Shown here piece after piece: positions 51,273-61,033 of a DNA stretch of 64,000 bases; the first letter of the stretch is position 1; every line of letters begins with the position of its first letter. Made by a program: the position numbers and the translations under genes. The DNA is from Streptomyces sp. NBC_01217. Lineage in GTDB: Bacteria; Actinomycetota; Actinomycetes; Streptomycetales; Streptomycetaceae. The notes under the pieces are model-generated. The model was given only the letters and a program-made list of their open reading frames with translations, was not told where the DNA came from and did not search any database. Where the stretch lies: positions 2,728,001 through 2,792,000 of the forward strand of contig NZ_CP108538.1 of the NCBI RefSeq assembly GCF_035994185.1, in the 5' to 3' direction.

Positions 51273-51593
51273 GGACTCCCACAGGCCCTTGGTCCTCCAC
51301 GGCCCGGGGTAGTAGCCGCCCGGCCCCCGTACAGACCATCCGGTATCCCCCTTGACCTGCCATGACGCATTTGGGGCGACTCAGGCAGTACGGGACTTTC
51401 GACTCCGGGTGCGAGGCGGGCTCGTACCAGGGGTCGTTGCCACGGCCGAACGGCGCCGCTAACACTGGAGCACGTCGCCGAGCACCGCCCGGTCCAGCAC
51501 ATCGGACCGCGGTCGGACGAGACCGGTCCACCCGCAGCACCGCACGATCCGGACCGGTACGCGACAGCCCTGTTCCCGAACGTTAGGACGCCT
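51273..51593. other. Long leader of the lytic transglycosylase gene
   Basis: 321 bp between the ECF S-component and the transglycosylase. I looked for a ydaO/cyclic-di-AMP riboswitch, common before such genes in Streptomyces, and did not find its conserved segments. The region is otherwise unremarkable. It should hold the promoter; a terminator for the ECF operon is not obvious. Confidence 0.45.
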
Positions 51594-52034
51594 GTGTCGT
51601 TCGCCCGCAGCATCCTCGCCCTGCCCCGCACCGCCCGCCGCAAGTCCGTCGTCGCCGGTACCGCCGTACTCCTCGGCGCCACCGGCCTGGGCCTCGGCGT
51701 CACCCCGGCCATGGCCGCACCGGCCACCGCGCCGACCGGCGTCGCGGCGAGCGCGCAGGACACGGCGAAGTCGATGATCGGCAACGCCGCGCAGTACCAG
51801 TGCTTCAGCAACATCGTCCAGCACGAGAGCGGCTGGAACCCCAGCGCGACCAACGCCTCGTCCGGCGCCTACGGCCTCGTCCAGGCCCTGCCCGGCTCGA
51901 AGATGGCCTCGGCCGGCTCCGACTGGCGGACCAATCCCTCGACCCAGATCAAGTGGGGCATGGACTACATGAACTCCCGCTACGGCAGCCCGTGCGCCGC
52001 CTGGTCGTTCTGGCAGACCAACCACTGGTACTGA
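51594..52034 (+). CDS. Small secreted lytic transglycosylase (SLT fold)
   Basis: A 146-residue exported protein. A signal peptide (residues 1 to about 41, VLLGATGLGLGVTPAMAA) precedes a compact SLT/goose-lysozyme-like domain: NIVQHESGWNPSATNASSGA with the catalytic Glu, YGLVQALPGSKMASAG and IKWGMDYMNSRYGSPCAAWS. The ending WQTNHWY is the usual end of this family. It lacks the LysM or peptidoglycan-binding domain of longer relatives. It should cleave peptidoglycan at the cell surface. A strong terminator follows 27 bp after the stop. Confidence 0.87.
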   Translation: MSFARSILALPRTARRKSVVAGTAVLLGATGLGLGVTPAMAAPATAPTGVAASAQDTAKSMIGNAAQYQCFSNIVQHESGWNPSATNASSGAYGLVQALPGSKMASAGSDWRTNPSTQIKWGMDYMNSRYGSPCAAWSFWQTNHWY

Positions 52035-52060
52035 GCCGGCGGCACCCCGCAGGCTCATAC

Positions 52061-52090
52061 GAAGGCCCCGACCCACCGGTCGGGGCCTTC
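52061..52090 (+). terminator. Strong intrinsic terminator
   Basis: GAAGGCCCCGAC (52061-52072) pairs perfectly with GTCGGGGCCTTC (52079-52090) over a 6-nt loop. It lies 27 bp after the transglycosylase stop. No T-tract, usual for Streptomyces. Confidence 0.85.
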
Positions 52091-52205
52091 GCCGCGCTCC
52101 GGGATGGATTCAAGCAACTTGGCCGTCTTGATTACTCATTGCTCCATTTGGGCGCATTCTGCCTGGCTGTCCGTTCCCGTCAGCCGTCGGAGCGTTGTCT
52201 CCTAC

Positions 52206-52907
52206 GTGGAACCTCGAGAATTCTGGGACAGGAACTCCGTGCTGGCGGAAGCGTTCTGCGCGAGCGATGAACGCATGCGCCAGGCACAGGCGTTGCTCGA
52301 CGAGGCGCAGGCGGAGCGGAGCAGAACGCTTGCGGCCTTCGCCGTGACGGTCGGCGACGACGGCTCGATCGCGGACCTGATGGGCCTGAACGAGCGTGAA
52401 GTGCGATTGGCCCGACGCACGGTGGGCCGCAGTGACGCACGGTCCCTCGCCGAGGAACTCCTGAGCCGGCCCGCGCAGGCAGCACGGGAAGCGGCTGCCG
52501 AGCCTCTTTGCGCACCCGAGATTCCTCTGCCGCACCCGCGCGAGGAGATGATCGTCGTACCACCGGACGTACCACCGGTGGCGCCACCTCCGGTCTCGGC
52601 CCCGCCCTTTCCCGCGATGCCGCCCGTCGAGACGGAGAACACGGTCGTCTGGTCGCCCAGCATGGATTCCGTACTGCTGTGGAGCTGGGAGTCCGGCCTC
52701 GACGTGCAGACGGTCGCCGCCGAACTCGGCCTGGAGGTACGGGCGCTGCTGATGCGCGTACAGGAACTCGCCAACGACGGGCTGCTCACGCTCACGACCC
52801 CGCTCACCGAGGTGAGCCGGTCCGGGCGCCACCGCCGCCAGCACGAGGACGGGTACACCACGCTGTTCGGCCCGACCGCCGCGTTCGCCACGCACGTGCC
52901 GTACTGA
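52206..52907 (+). CDS. Conserved actinomycete protein with helix-turn-helix-like ends
   Basis: A 233-residue protein starting at GTG 52206 (VEPREFWDRNSVLAEAFCAS). The first 90 residues contain a coiled-coil stretch (MRQAQALLDEAQAERSRTLA) and a helix-turn-helix-like segment (IADLMGLNEREVRLARRTVG). A Pro-rich linker of about 55 residues leads to a second segment (LLWSWESGLDVQTVAAELGL, VRALLMRVQELANDGLL) also like a helix-turn-helix. It resembles a conserved Streptomyces hypothetical of unknown role. Its two putative DNA-binding ends suggest a regulator. It is transcribed toward the minus-strand thiolase. Confidence 0.7.
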   Translation: MEPREFWDRNSVLAEAFCASDERMRQAQALLDEAQAERSRTLAAFAVTVGDDGSIADLMGLNEREVRLARRTVGRSDARSLAEELLSRPAQAAREAAAEPLCAPEIPLPHPREEMIVVPPDVPPVAPPPVSAPPFPAMPPVETENTVVWSPSMDSVLLWSWESGLDVQTVAAELGLEVRALLMRVQELANDGLLTLTTPLTEVSRSGRHRRQHEDGYTTLFGPTAAFATHVPY

Positions 52908-52929
52908 GCGGGCGCACCCCTTAGGCGCG

Positions 52930-54183
<1,254 letters not shown>

Positions 54184-54294
54184 TTATGAGGCTTACCCCC
54201 GGTACGCAAGGGCCTTGCACGCACCTTGCGCCCGCTTCATACCTGCCTCACCCACTCTTCACGCAACAGATCGGGCCACCCCTCTTGCGAGTTG

Positions 54295-54308
54295 TAGAAC
54301 TCGTTACT
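54295..54308. promoter_or_regulatory. KstR-like operator upstream of CYP125
   Basis: TAGAACTCGTTACT matches TnnAACnnGTTnnA at all but the last position. It lies 71 bp before the CYP125 start, giving each of the two divergent genes its own site. Confidence 0.6.
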
Positions 54309-54379
54309 ACCTTTCGGGCAACTTCTGATGGGTCGTCAGACATTGCTCGGGCGACTCTCGGCCCGACCTGGAGTTGCCG

Positions 54380-55630
54380 ATGCCCTGCCCCCATCTGCCC
54401 GAAGGGTTCGACTTCACCGACCCCGACCTGCTACAGGCCCGCGTCCCGCACCCGGAGTTCGCGCAGATGCGGCAGAGCGCGCCGGTCTGGTGGTGCACCC
54501 AGCCGGCCGGTATCTCCGGTTTCGACGACGCGGGCTACTGGGTCGTCACCCGGCACGCGGACGTCAAGTACGTCTCCACCCACCCCGAACTCTTCTCCTC
54601 GAACACCAACACCGCGGTCATCCGGTTCAACAAGTCGATCAGCCGCGACCAGATCGAGGTCCAGAAGCTGATCATGCTGAACATGGACCCGCCCGAGCAC
54701 ACCCGGGTCCGCCAGATCGTCCAGCGGGGCTTCACACCACGGGCGATACGCTCCCTGGAACAGGCCCTTCGCGGCCGCGCCCGCCTGATCGTGGAGACCG
54801 CTCTCGCCGCCGCGGGTGACGACGGTTCGTTCGACTTCGTCACCAACATCGCCGTCGAACTGCCGCTCCAGGCCATCGCCGAACTCATCGGCGTACCGCA
54901 GGAGGACCGGTCCAGGATCTTCGACTGGTCCAACAAGATGGCCGCGTACGACGATCCGGAGTACGCGATCACCGAGGAGGTCGGCACCGAGGCGGCCATG
55001 GAGATCGTCTCGTACTCGATGAATCTGGCGGCCGCCCGCAAGGAGTGTCCGGCCAAGGACATCGTCTCCCAGCTGGTCGCCGCAGAGGGCGAGGGGAACC
55101 TCTCCTCCGACGAGTTCGGCTTCTTCGTGATCCTGCTCGCCGTCGCCGGGAACGAGACCACCCGTAACGCCATCAGCCACGGCATGCACGCCTTCCTCAC
55201 CCACCCCGATCAGTGGGAGCTCTACAAGAGCGAGCGGCCCGACACGACCGCCGAGGAGATCGTCCGCTGGGCCACCCCCGTCGTCTCCTTCCAGCGGACC
55301 GCCACCGAGGACCTGGAGCTGGGCGGGCAGCAGATCAAGAAGGGCGACAGGGTCGGGCTGTTCTACTCCTCGGCCAACAACGACCCCGAGGTCTTCGAGA
55401 ACCCGGAGAGCTTCGACATCACCCGCGATCCCAACCCCCACCTCGGCTTCGGCGGCGGCGGTCCGCACTTCTGCCTCGGCAAGTCCCTTGCCGTGATGGA
55501 GATCGACCTGATCTTCAACGCGATCGCCGATGTGCTGCCGGATCTGCGGCTGACCGGCGCCCCGCGTCGGCTGCGCTCGGCCTGGCTCAACGGGATCAAG
55601 CAGCTCCAGGTGACCGCTTCCGGCAGCTGA
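54380..55630 (+). CDS. cyp125: Cytochrome P450, CYP125-type (steroid C26 monooxygenase)
   Basis: A 416-residue P450 that should oxidise the terminal methyl of cholesterol-type side chains. The opening HLPEGFDFTDPDLLQARVPH, NMDPPEHTRVRQIVQRGFTP, GVPQEDRSRIFDWSNKMAAY and ERLRSAWLNGIK-like end closely follow mycobacterial CYP125. The oxygen-activating helix is AVAGNETTRN, the ExxR motif is in EEIVRW and the heme ligand is Cys365 in FGGGGPHFCLGKSLA. ATG 54380 has GGAG 7 nt upstream; a TTG two codons earlier is less likely. It needs a ferredoxin partner; the gene at 20.2 kb is a candidate. A terminator follows. Confidence 0.9.
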   Translation: MPCPHLPEGFDFTDPDLLQARVPHPEFAQMRQSAPVWWCTQPAGISGFDDAGYWVVTRHADVKYVSTHPELFSSNTNTAVIRFNKSISRDQIEVQKLIMLNMDPPEHTRVRQIVQRGFTPRAIRSLEQALRGRARLIVETALAAAGDDGSFDFVTNIAVELPLQAIAELIGVPQEDRSRIFDWSNKMAAYDDPEYAITEEVGTEAAMEIVSYSMNLAAARKECPAKDIVSQLVAAEGEGNLSSDEFGFFVILLAVAGNETTRNAISHGMHAFLTHPDQWELYKSERPDTTAEEIVRWATPVVSFQRTATEDLELGGQQIKKGDRVGLFYSSANNDPEVFENPESFDITRDPNPHLGFGGGGPHFCLGKSLAVMEIDLIFNAIADVLPDLRLTGAPRRLRSAWLNGIKQLQVTASGS

Positions 55631-55647
55631 CCGCTTCCGGCAGCCTC

Positions 55648-55690
55648 GGACGGCGGGGGCCTCCCCCTCACGCCCCGGCCCCCGCCGTCC
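55648..55690 (+). terminator. Intrinsic terminator after CYP125
   Basis: GGACGGCGGGGGC (55648-55660) pairs with GCCCCCGCCGTCC (55678-55690), a perfect 13-bp stem with a 17-nt loop, 17 bp after the P450 stop. Confidence 0.85.
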
Positions 55691-55745
55691 GTACCCGCAC
55701 GGACCTCGAACCCCAGCGCGGGAAGCGCACAACGGCACGAGGATC

Positions 55746-56744
55746 ATGGCGGGAATGCACGCCCTGCTCTCCGCTTTCGCCCCCATCTGGACGCTCACAG
55801 CCATCGGTTACGCGGTCGGCCGCAGCGGTCTCCTCGGCGAACACGCGGAAGCGGTACTCGGCCGGTTCGTCTTCCATGTGGCCATGCCCGCCGCCCTGTT
55901 CACCATGGTCTCCGGGGCACGGCTCGACGCCTTCACCAACCCCTCGATGGTGGCCTTCGCCGCGGGTACGGCGCTGGTCTGCGGACTCGGCTTCGTGGCG
56001 GCCGGCCGGTTCTTCGGCCGGGGCACGGCCGACCGGGCGATCGGCAGCATGGCGTCCGGCTACGTCAACTCCGCCAACCTAGGGATACCGGTGGCGGTCC
56101 AGGTGCTCGGCGACGCGTCGTTCGTCGCCCAGATCATCCTGTTCCAGGTGCTGTTGGTCTCCCCGGTGATCCTGACGCTGCTGGACACGGGGACGGGCAC
56201 GGGGAAGGGTTCCGGAAAGGGCCTCGTGGTCCGGCGGATGCTGACCATGCCCGTCCGCAACCCCATCATCATGGCCTCGCTGCTGGGTGTCGTCGTCTCC
56301 GCGCTCGGACTGCGGCTGCCGCACGCGCTCGCCCATTCCTGCGACCTGCTCGGCGCCGCCGCCGTGCCGACGGCCCTGATCACGCTGGGCCTGTCCCTGA
56401 ACGGCCGCCCGACGGCCGACGATCAACCCGCGGAACGCCCGGCGCGCACGCAGCACACGCAGCACACGCAGCGCGCGGAGGTCGTGGTGGCCGTCGTGCT
56501 CAAGACACTGGTCCAGCCCCTGATCGCCTTCGTCGTCGGCGGCGCGCTGCTGCGTCTGCCGGACCACCAGTTGCTGGCCGTCGTGCTCTGCTCCGCGCTG
56601 CCGACCGCTCAGAACGCCTTCGTCTACGCCCAGCAGTACGGCCTGGACACCCGCGTGGCCCGCAACTCCGTGGTCGCCTCGACGGTGGTGTCCATGGCCA
56701 CACTGTCCGTCGCCGCCTGGGCCCTTGGAACGCCTGCCCCCTGA
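55746..56744 (+). CDS. AEC (auxin efflux carrier) family transporter
   Basis: A 332-residue protein with ten predicted transmembrane helices. The N-terminal HALLSAFAPIWTLTAIGYAV and GRSGLLGEHAEAVLGRFVFH, then VNSANLGIPVAVQVLGDASF, are typical of AEC permeases, which carry organic acids, amino acids or small anions. The middle cytosolic loop is polar and contains a THQHTQHTQ-like run. ATG 55746 is preferred; the internal ATG 9 nt later is possible. Substrate unknown. It is a monocistronic gene between two strong terminators. Confidence 0.87.
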   Translation: MAGMHALLSAFAPIWTLTAIGYAVGRSGLLGEHAEAVLGRFVFHVAMPAALFTMVSGARLDAFTNPSMVAFAAGTALVCGLGFVAAGRFFGRGTADRAIGSMASGYVNSANLGIPVAVQVLGDASFVAQIILFQVLLVSPVILTLLDTGTGTGKGSGKGLVVRRMLTMPVRNPIIMASLLGVVVSALGLRLPHALAHSCDLLGAAAVPTALITLGLSLNGRPTADDQPAERPARTQHTQHTQRAEVVVAVVLKTLVQPLIAFVVGGALLRLPDHQLLAVVLCSALPTAQNAFVYAQQYGLDTRVARNSVVASTVVSMATLSVAAWALGTPAP

Positions 56745-56801
56745 GCCGTTCGAGTGGCGGACCGGGGCCGTCGGGCGGATGCTGGTCAGGCGGCGATCCA
56801 C

Positions 56802-56849
56802 GCCGAAGGGGTGCCGGAGCGATGTATGTCGTCCCGGCACCCCTTCGGC
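56802..56849. terminator. Strong bidirectional terminator between convergent genes
   Basis: GCCGAAGGGGTGCCGG (56802-56817) pairs with CCGGCACCCCTTCGGC (56834-56849): a perfect 16-bp stem and a 16-nt loop between the AEC gene and the convergent GT87-PAP2 gene. Confidence 0.92.
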
Positions 56850-56889
56850 CCTCCGCGGCTCCGCACGGCCCCTCACGGGCTCCGTGCGA

Positions 56890-58938
56890 TCAGTGCTGTC
56901 TGCTGCCCACCGCGTCGTCGGTCGACCTCGGAACCGGCACCGCCACCCCGGCGTCGTCCTGCGGTTTCGCCGCCCCGGGCACGCCCGGCAGCCGCAGCCT
57001 ACGCGGCCCCGACAGCACGTACGTCAACCCGAAACCGAGTGCGACGACGGCCGCACCGCCCACCGCGTCCAGCACCCAGTGATTGGCCGTGGCCACGATC
57101 GCGGAGACCGTGAACAGCGGGTGCAGCAGTCCCAGCGCCTTCATCCACGGTTTCGGGGCCAGCATGACGATGACCACGCCGCACCAGAGCGACCACCCGA
57201 AGTGCAGCGAGGGCATCGCCGCGTACTGGTTGGTCATCGAGGTCAGCGTTCCGTAGTCCGGCTTCGCGAAGTCCTGGACGCCATGGACCGTGTCGATGAA
57301 GCCGAGCCCGGGCATCAGCCGCGGCGGGGCCAGCGGGTAGAGCCAGAAGCCGGCCAGCGCGAGGATCGTGGCGAAGCCGATGGAGCTGCGGACCCAGCGG
57401 TAGTCCGCGGGGCGCCGCACGTACAGCACACCGAGGATCGTCAGCGGCACGATGAAGTGGAACGTCGAGTAGTAGTAGTCGAAGAAGTCCCTCAGCCAGC
57501 CGACCCTCACGACCGCTTGGTTGGCCCAGCGCTCGATGTCGATGTGCAGCCACTGTTCGAGGGAGTGGACCTGGCGGCCGTGGTGCTCGGCGGTGGCACG
57601 GCCTGCCGTCGCCGCGAGCCTGACGTGCGCGTACGCGGAGTACACGACCCTGATCAGGAGCAGCTCCAGCAGCAGGTTAGGCCGGCTGAGCACCCGCTGC
57701 CAGAACGGCAGCAGGGGGATGCGGCCCCAGCGGGACGCGACCGGGACCGCGTGGTCCGTGGGGATCGGCTGCTGCCAGTACGGCGAGGTGCGCGGCAGGA
57801 ACGGTGCGGCGCAGGCCGCGCCGAGCGCCGCGATCAGCAGCACGTTGTCGCGTACGGGGAAGACCACCGCCATGTTCGGCAGCAGCATCTTCCCCGGCAG
57901 CGTGAGCACGAGCACCACGACCGCGGGCCACACCAGCCGGTCACAGGCCCGTCTGCCGATCCGGCCGACCACCGCGAGCAGCACCCACAGCAACTGGTGC
58001 TGCCAGGCGGTCGGCGACACGGCGACGGCGACGCAGCCGGTCACGGCGACGGCCAGCAGCAGCTGCCCGTCCCGTGCGTACCGTACGGCGCGGCGCAGTC
58101 CGACGTAGCCGACGGCAGCGGCCAGCACCACGAACAGCGCGATTTCGAGCGGTCCCGCCAGGCCGAACCGGAGCAGCGCGCCGTGCAGGGACTGGTTGGC
58201 CAGGCTGTCCGCGTTGTCGCCGAGCCCGGCGCCCGCGACATGGTGCACCCAGTACGTCCACGAGTCGCGCGGCATGGCGGCCCAGGCCAGCGCGGTGCAG
58301 ACGGCGAACGCGGCGCCGCCGGTCACCGCGGCCTGCCTGCGGCCGGTGAGCCAGAGCAGGGCCGCGAAGAGCAGCACGGTCGGCTGGAGCGCGGCCGCGA
58401 GCCCGATCAGGAGGCCCGAGGCGCGTTCCCCGCGGACCGTGAAACAGGCCAGCAGCACCAGCAGGACCGGCAGGATGCTGGTCTGTCCGAGGTGGAGCGC
58501 GTTGCGGACCGGCAGGGAGAGCATCAGCAGGCTGATCGCGACGGGGGCGGCCAGCAGCGAGGTGCGGCGGCTGACCGGGCCCGGCAGCGCGCGGGCGGCG
58601 ACGATGCCGAGCGCGGCGACGAGCAGCAGCGAACCGAAGGTCCAGAAGACGCCCAGGCTCTGTTCCGCGATCCGGGTCAGTGGCTTCAGGACCAGCCCGG
58701 CGAACGGGGTGCCGGTGAACCGGTCGCTGTCGTACAGCGAGCCCGTCACGTGCAGGACACCGTTCTCACCGATCCAGGTCTCCAGATCGGTGAGCCGTTC
58801 CCCCGGCGGCTGCCGCAGCACCACCGCCATCTGCCGTACGGCCAGCGCGGCCGCAACCAGCCAGAGCAGAGCCCGGGCAGCCCCGGTCCTCGCCCCCGTC
58901 GCCGCGTCCCCGCGCACACTGTGCTCCGCATTCGCCAC
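56890..58938 (-). CDS. Fusion of a GT87-type glycosyltransferase and a PAP2 phosphatase
   Basis: A 682-residue membrane protein in two halves. The N-terminal half (to about 440) has eight or more helices and a long extracellular loop typical of GT87/alpha-mannosyltransferase proteins using a polyprenyl-phosphate sugar (LQPTVLLFAALLWLTG, VSPTAWQHQLLWVLL). The C-terminal half has the PAP2 signature MPSLHFGWSLWCG and ATANHWVLDAVGGAAVVALG with a final His-Asp pair, placing a phosphatase active site on the outer face. Such fusions probably transfer a lipid-linked sugar and recycle the lipid phosphate. Substrate unknown; the convergent AEC gene is unrelated. Confidence 0.85.
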   Translation of the reverse strand: MANAEHSVRGDAATGARTGAARALLWLVAAALAVRQMAVVLRQPPGERLTDLETWIGENGVLHVTGSLYDSDRFTGTPFAGLVLKPLTRIAEQSLGVFWTFGSLLLVAALGIVAARALPGPVSRRTSLLAAPVAISLLMLSLPVRNALHLGQTSILPVLLVLLACFTVRGERASGLLIGLAAALQPTVLLFAALLWLTGRRQAAVTGGAAFAVCTALAWAAMPRDSWTYWVHHVAGAGLGDNADSLANQSLHGALLRFGLAGPLEIALFVVLAAAVGYVGLRRAVRYARDGQLLLAVAVTGCVAVAVSPTAWQHQLLWVLLAVVGRIGRRACDRLVWPAVVVLVLTLPGKMLLPNMAVVFPVRDNVLLIAALGAACAAPFLPRTSPYWQQPIPTDHAVPVASRWGRIPLLPFWQRVLSRPNLLLELLLIRVVYSAYAHVRLAATAGRATAEHHGRQVHSLEQWLHIDIERWANQAVVRVGWLRDFFDYYYSTFHFIVPLTILGVLYVRRPADYRWVRSSIGFATILALAGFWLYPLAPPRLMPGLGFIDTVHGVQDFAKPDYGTLTSMTNQYAAMPSLHFGWSLWCGVVIVMLAPKPWMKALGLLHPLFTVSAIVATANHWVLDAVGGAAVVALGFGLTYVLSGPRRLRLPGVPGAAKPQDDAGVAVPVPRSTDDAVGSRQH

Positions 58939-59212
58939 GCTGCGCCGACCCTCCCACCGTTTCGGTGCCCGTCCCTCGTCCTGGGCGTGCTGTGAAACCT
59001 TCGCATTGCGCTATGAGGTAGACACAATCAACCCCCCATTCGCCTGACTGTCATCATGCTTTTTTCCGAAAGAATGACCGAAGGGCGATCGGACCAGGGC
59101 GGAACCGGCCGGAAGCGGGTCGGAACCGCTTCGCTGGTTGCCACGTCCTCTCCCGTGTTCGCCGATCGTGTTCGTCGATCGTGCTCGCCGATCACGGGGA
59201 GGAAAACGGGAC

Positions 59213-60385
59213 ATGTGGTGCGCAGGGGGGAAGCGGCGTGTGCGGGGTGAGAGGCGCGCGTGGATGGTGCGTGCGCTGTCACTGCTGCTGATGCTGGTGT
59301 CGCTGCAGCTGGGATCGCTGATCAGCCCGGCGTACGCCTGTGGCTGCGGGGCGATGGTCCCGAGCAGGGCGACCCAGGTCTCGGTCGACCGGGAGACATC
59401 GGTGGTGGGCTGGGACGGCCGTACCGAGCAGATCGTCATGCGGCTCACGGTCCGCGGGGACGCCCCCGAGGCGGCCTGGATCATGCCGGTGCCGCACCGG
59501 GCGAGCGTGGAGCTCGGCGATCCGTCGCTCTTCTCCGAGCTGGCCGCCCTCACCGCTCCGGTGCACGCGACCAGGCACTACTTCTGGCCGCACTCCGACG
59601 ACTGGCCGTTCACCGGCTCGGGCAACGCCGCGGACGGGGCCGGCGGTCCTTCGGCCGGTGCCCCGCAGGTCGAGGTGGTGGGCCGGGAGCGGCTCGGCCC
59701 CTTCGACGTGGCGCGGCTGGCCGCGACCGATCCCGAGGCGCTGCAGAAGTGGCTGACGGACAACGGCTTCGAGCTGCCCGACCGGCTGGCGACGGCGTTG
59801 AAGCCCTATGTCGAGCAGAAGTGGGAGTACGTCGCCGTCCGCCTCGCGCCCCGGGACGGCAACAAGCCCCTCGGCGGCGACCTCGAACCACTGCGGCTGC
59901 GCTTCGCCAGCGACCGGTTGGTCTACCCGATGCGGCTGTCGAAGCTCGCCTCGACACCGCAGCAGCTGGGCCTGTACGTCCTGGCGGCGCACCGGATGGA
60001 GCCGCGCGACGCGATCGGCGGCAGTGCTCCGCAGGTGACGTACGCGGGCCGGGTCGACCCGGGGCCGGCAGGGGACGGCACCGGGGCGCTGGCGGCGGTG
60101 ACGGGCGGGAAGCCGGTGTTCGTCACCGCGATCGAGCAGTCGTTCCCGCGCCCGGAGCTGATCGACGGCGATCACGAACTGCGCGCGGCCGGGGCCGACA
60201 CCCCGTACAGGACGATGGTGTACACGGACAGGCTGCTGACCGTGGGCGGCGTCCCCGCCTGGGTGCTGTCGCTGCTCGGGGCCGTGCTGGTGGCAGGCGT
60301 GGTGGCGCTGCTGGTGGTGCGGGCCCGGCGGCACCGGCCGGTGCCGCCTCCGCCGCCGGTCACGGTTCCGCCGCCGCTGGGGTGA
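59213..60385 (+). CDS. DUF2330 domain-containing membrane-anchored protein
   Basis: A 390-residue exported protein. The signal or anchor segment is VRALSLLLMLVSLQLGSLIS, followed by PAYACGCGAMVP, a Cys-x-Cys that is the family landmark, and the DUF2330 core (VGWDGRTEQIVMRLTVRGDA, AAWIMPVPHRASVELGDPSL, WEYVAVRLAP). A C-terminal transmembrane helix (VPAWVLSLLGAVLVAGVVAL) and basic/Pro tail anchor it. The ATG at 59213 has GGGGAGGA 9 nt upstream. The role of DUF2330 is unknown. Confidence 0.82.
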   Translation: MWCAGGKRRVRGERRAWMVRALSLLLMLVSLQLGSLISPAYACGCGAMVPSRATQVSVDRETSVVGWDGRTEQIVMRLTVRGDAPEAAWIMPVPHRASVELGDPSLFSELAALTAPVHATRHYFWPHSDDWPFTGSGNAADGAGGPSAGAPQVEVVGRERLGPFDVARLAATDPEALQKWLTDNGFELPDRLATALKPYVEQKWEYVAVRLAPRDGNKPLGGDLEPLRLRFASDRLVYPMRLSKLASTPQQLGLYVLAAHRMEPRDAIGGSAPQVTYAGRVDPGPAGDGTGALAAVTGGKPVFVTAIEQSFPRPELIDGDHELRAAGADTPYRTMVYTDRLLTVGGVPAWVLSLLGAVLVAGVVALLVVRARRHRPVPPPPPVTVPPPLG

Positions 60386-60528
60386 GGGCGGGCGCATGGC
60401 GCCTGCCGTAATCCGAACGCTTGCGTGCGGAGTGAAGCGCCGTCCCGGCCGATCCGTTCGCTCCCCCTGCCCCGTCCACCAGTCTCCACCACTTATCCGT
60501 TCGCTCCTCCGATCGTGCTCAAGTCAGA

Positions 60529-61017
60529 ATGACCGGCATGGCCTGGACCGTTGCCCCCGAACCCTTCGACTCCCCCGATGCCGCGCTGCTGCGTCGCGAC
60601 TACTACGAAGAGATCGCCGGCCGCTACTGGGGCCGGCCCGCGACCGCCGAGGAGATCGACGAGGGGCTCACCGATGACGGCGCCGACCGGCTCGCCCCGC
60701 CCACCGGGCAGTTCGTCGTCGGCCGGTTCGAGGGGAAGCCTGCGGCCTGCATCGGGCTGCTGGTGGTGGACGCGGAGTCCGCGGAGCTGACCCGGGTGTT
60801 CGTACGCCCCGAGCACCGCGGGACGGGCGGCGGCGGGCTGCTCATCGCGGCCGCCGAGAGCGCGGCGCGCGCCTTCGGCGTACGCACGATCAGGCTCGAC
60901 ACCCGCAACGACCTGGTCGAGGCGCGGGGGCTGTACGCCAAGCACGGCTATCGGGAGGTCCCGGCGTTCCACCGGCGGCAGTACGCGGAGCACTGGTTCG
61001 CCAAGGAGCTCCAGTAG
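60529..61017 (+). CDS. GNAT family N-acetyltransferase
   Basis: A 162-residue acetyltransferase. The acetyl-CoA-binding motif A is ELTRVFVRPEHRGTGGGGLL (RPEHRGTGGG in place of the common R-x-x-G-x-G/A) and ends with ARGLYAKHGYREVPAFHRR. It starts MTGMAWTVAPEP; the ATG three codons on is also possible. The substrate is unknown. It converges with the MFS-MarR gene and is separated from it by 16 bp. Confidence 0.85.
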   Translation: MTGMAWTVAPEPFDSPDAALLRRDYYEEIAGRYWGRPATAEEIDEGLTDDGADRLAPPTGQFVVGRFEGKPAACIGLLVVDAESAELTRVFVRPEHRGTGGGGLLIAAAESAARAFGVRTIRLDTRNDLVEARGLYAKHGYREVPAFHRRQYAEHWFAKELQ

Positions 61018-61033
61018 GTGTCCGCCCAGCGGT

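Noticed and set aside
51273..51593. Cyclic-di-AMP (ydaO) riboswitch before the lytic transglycosylase
   Set aside because: Expected from other Streptomyces genes of this kind, but the conserved segments of that riboswitch are not present.
54374..54379. TTG start two codons upstream for CYP125
   Set aside because: The GGAG ribosome site would be one base away; spacing fits the ATG at 54380.
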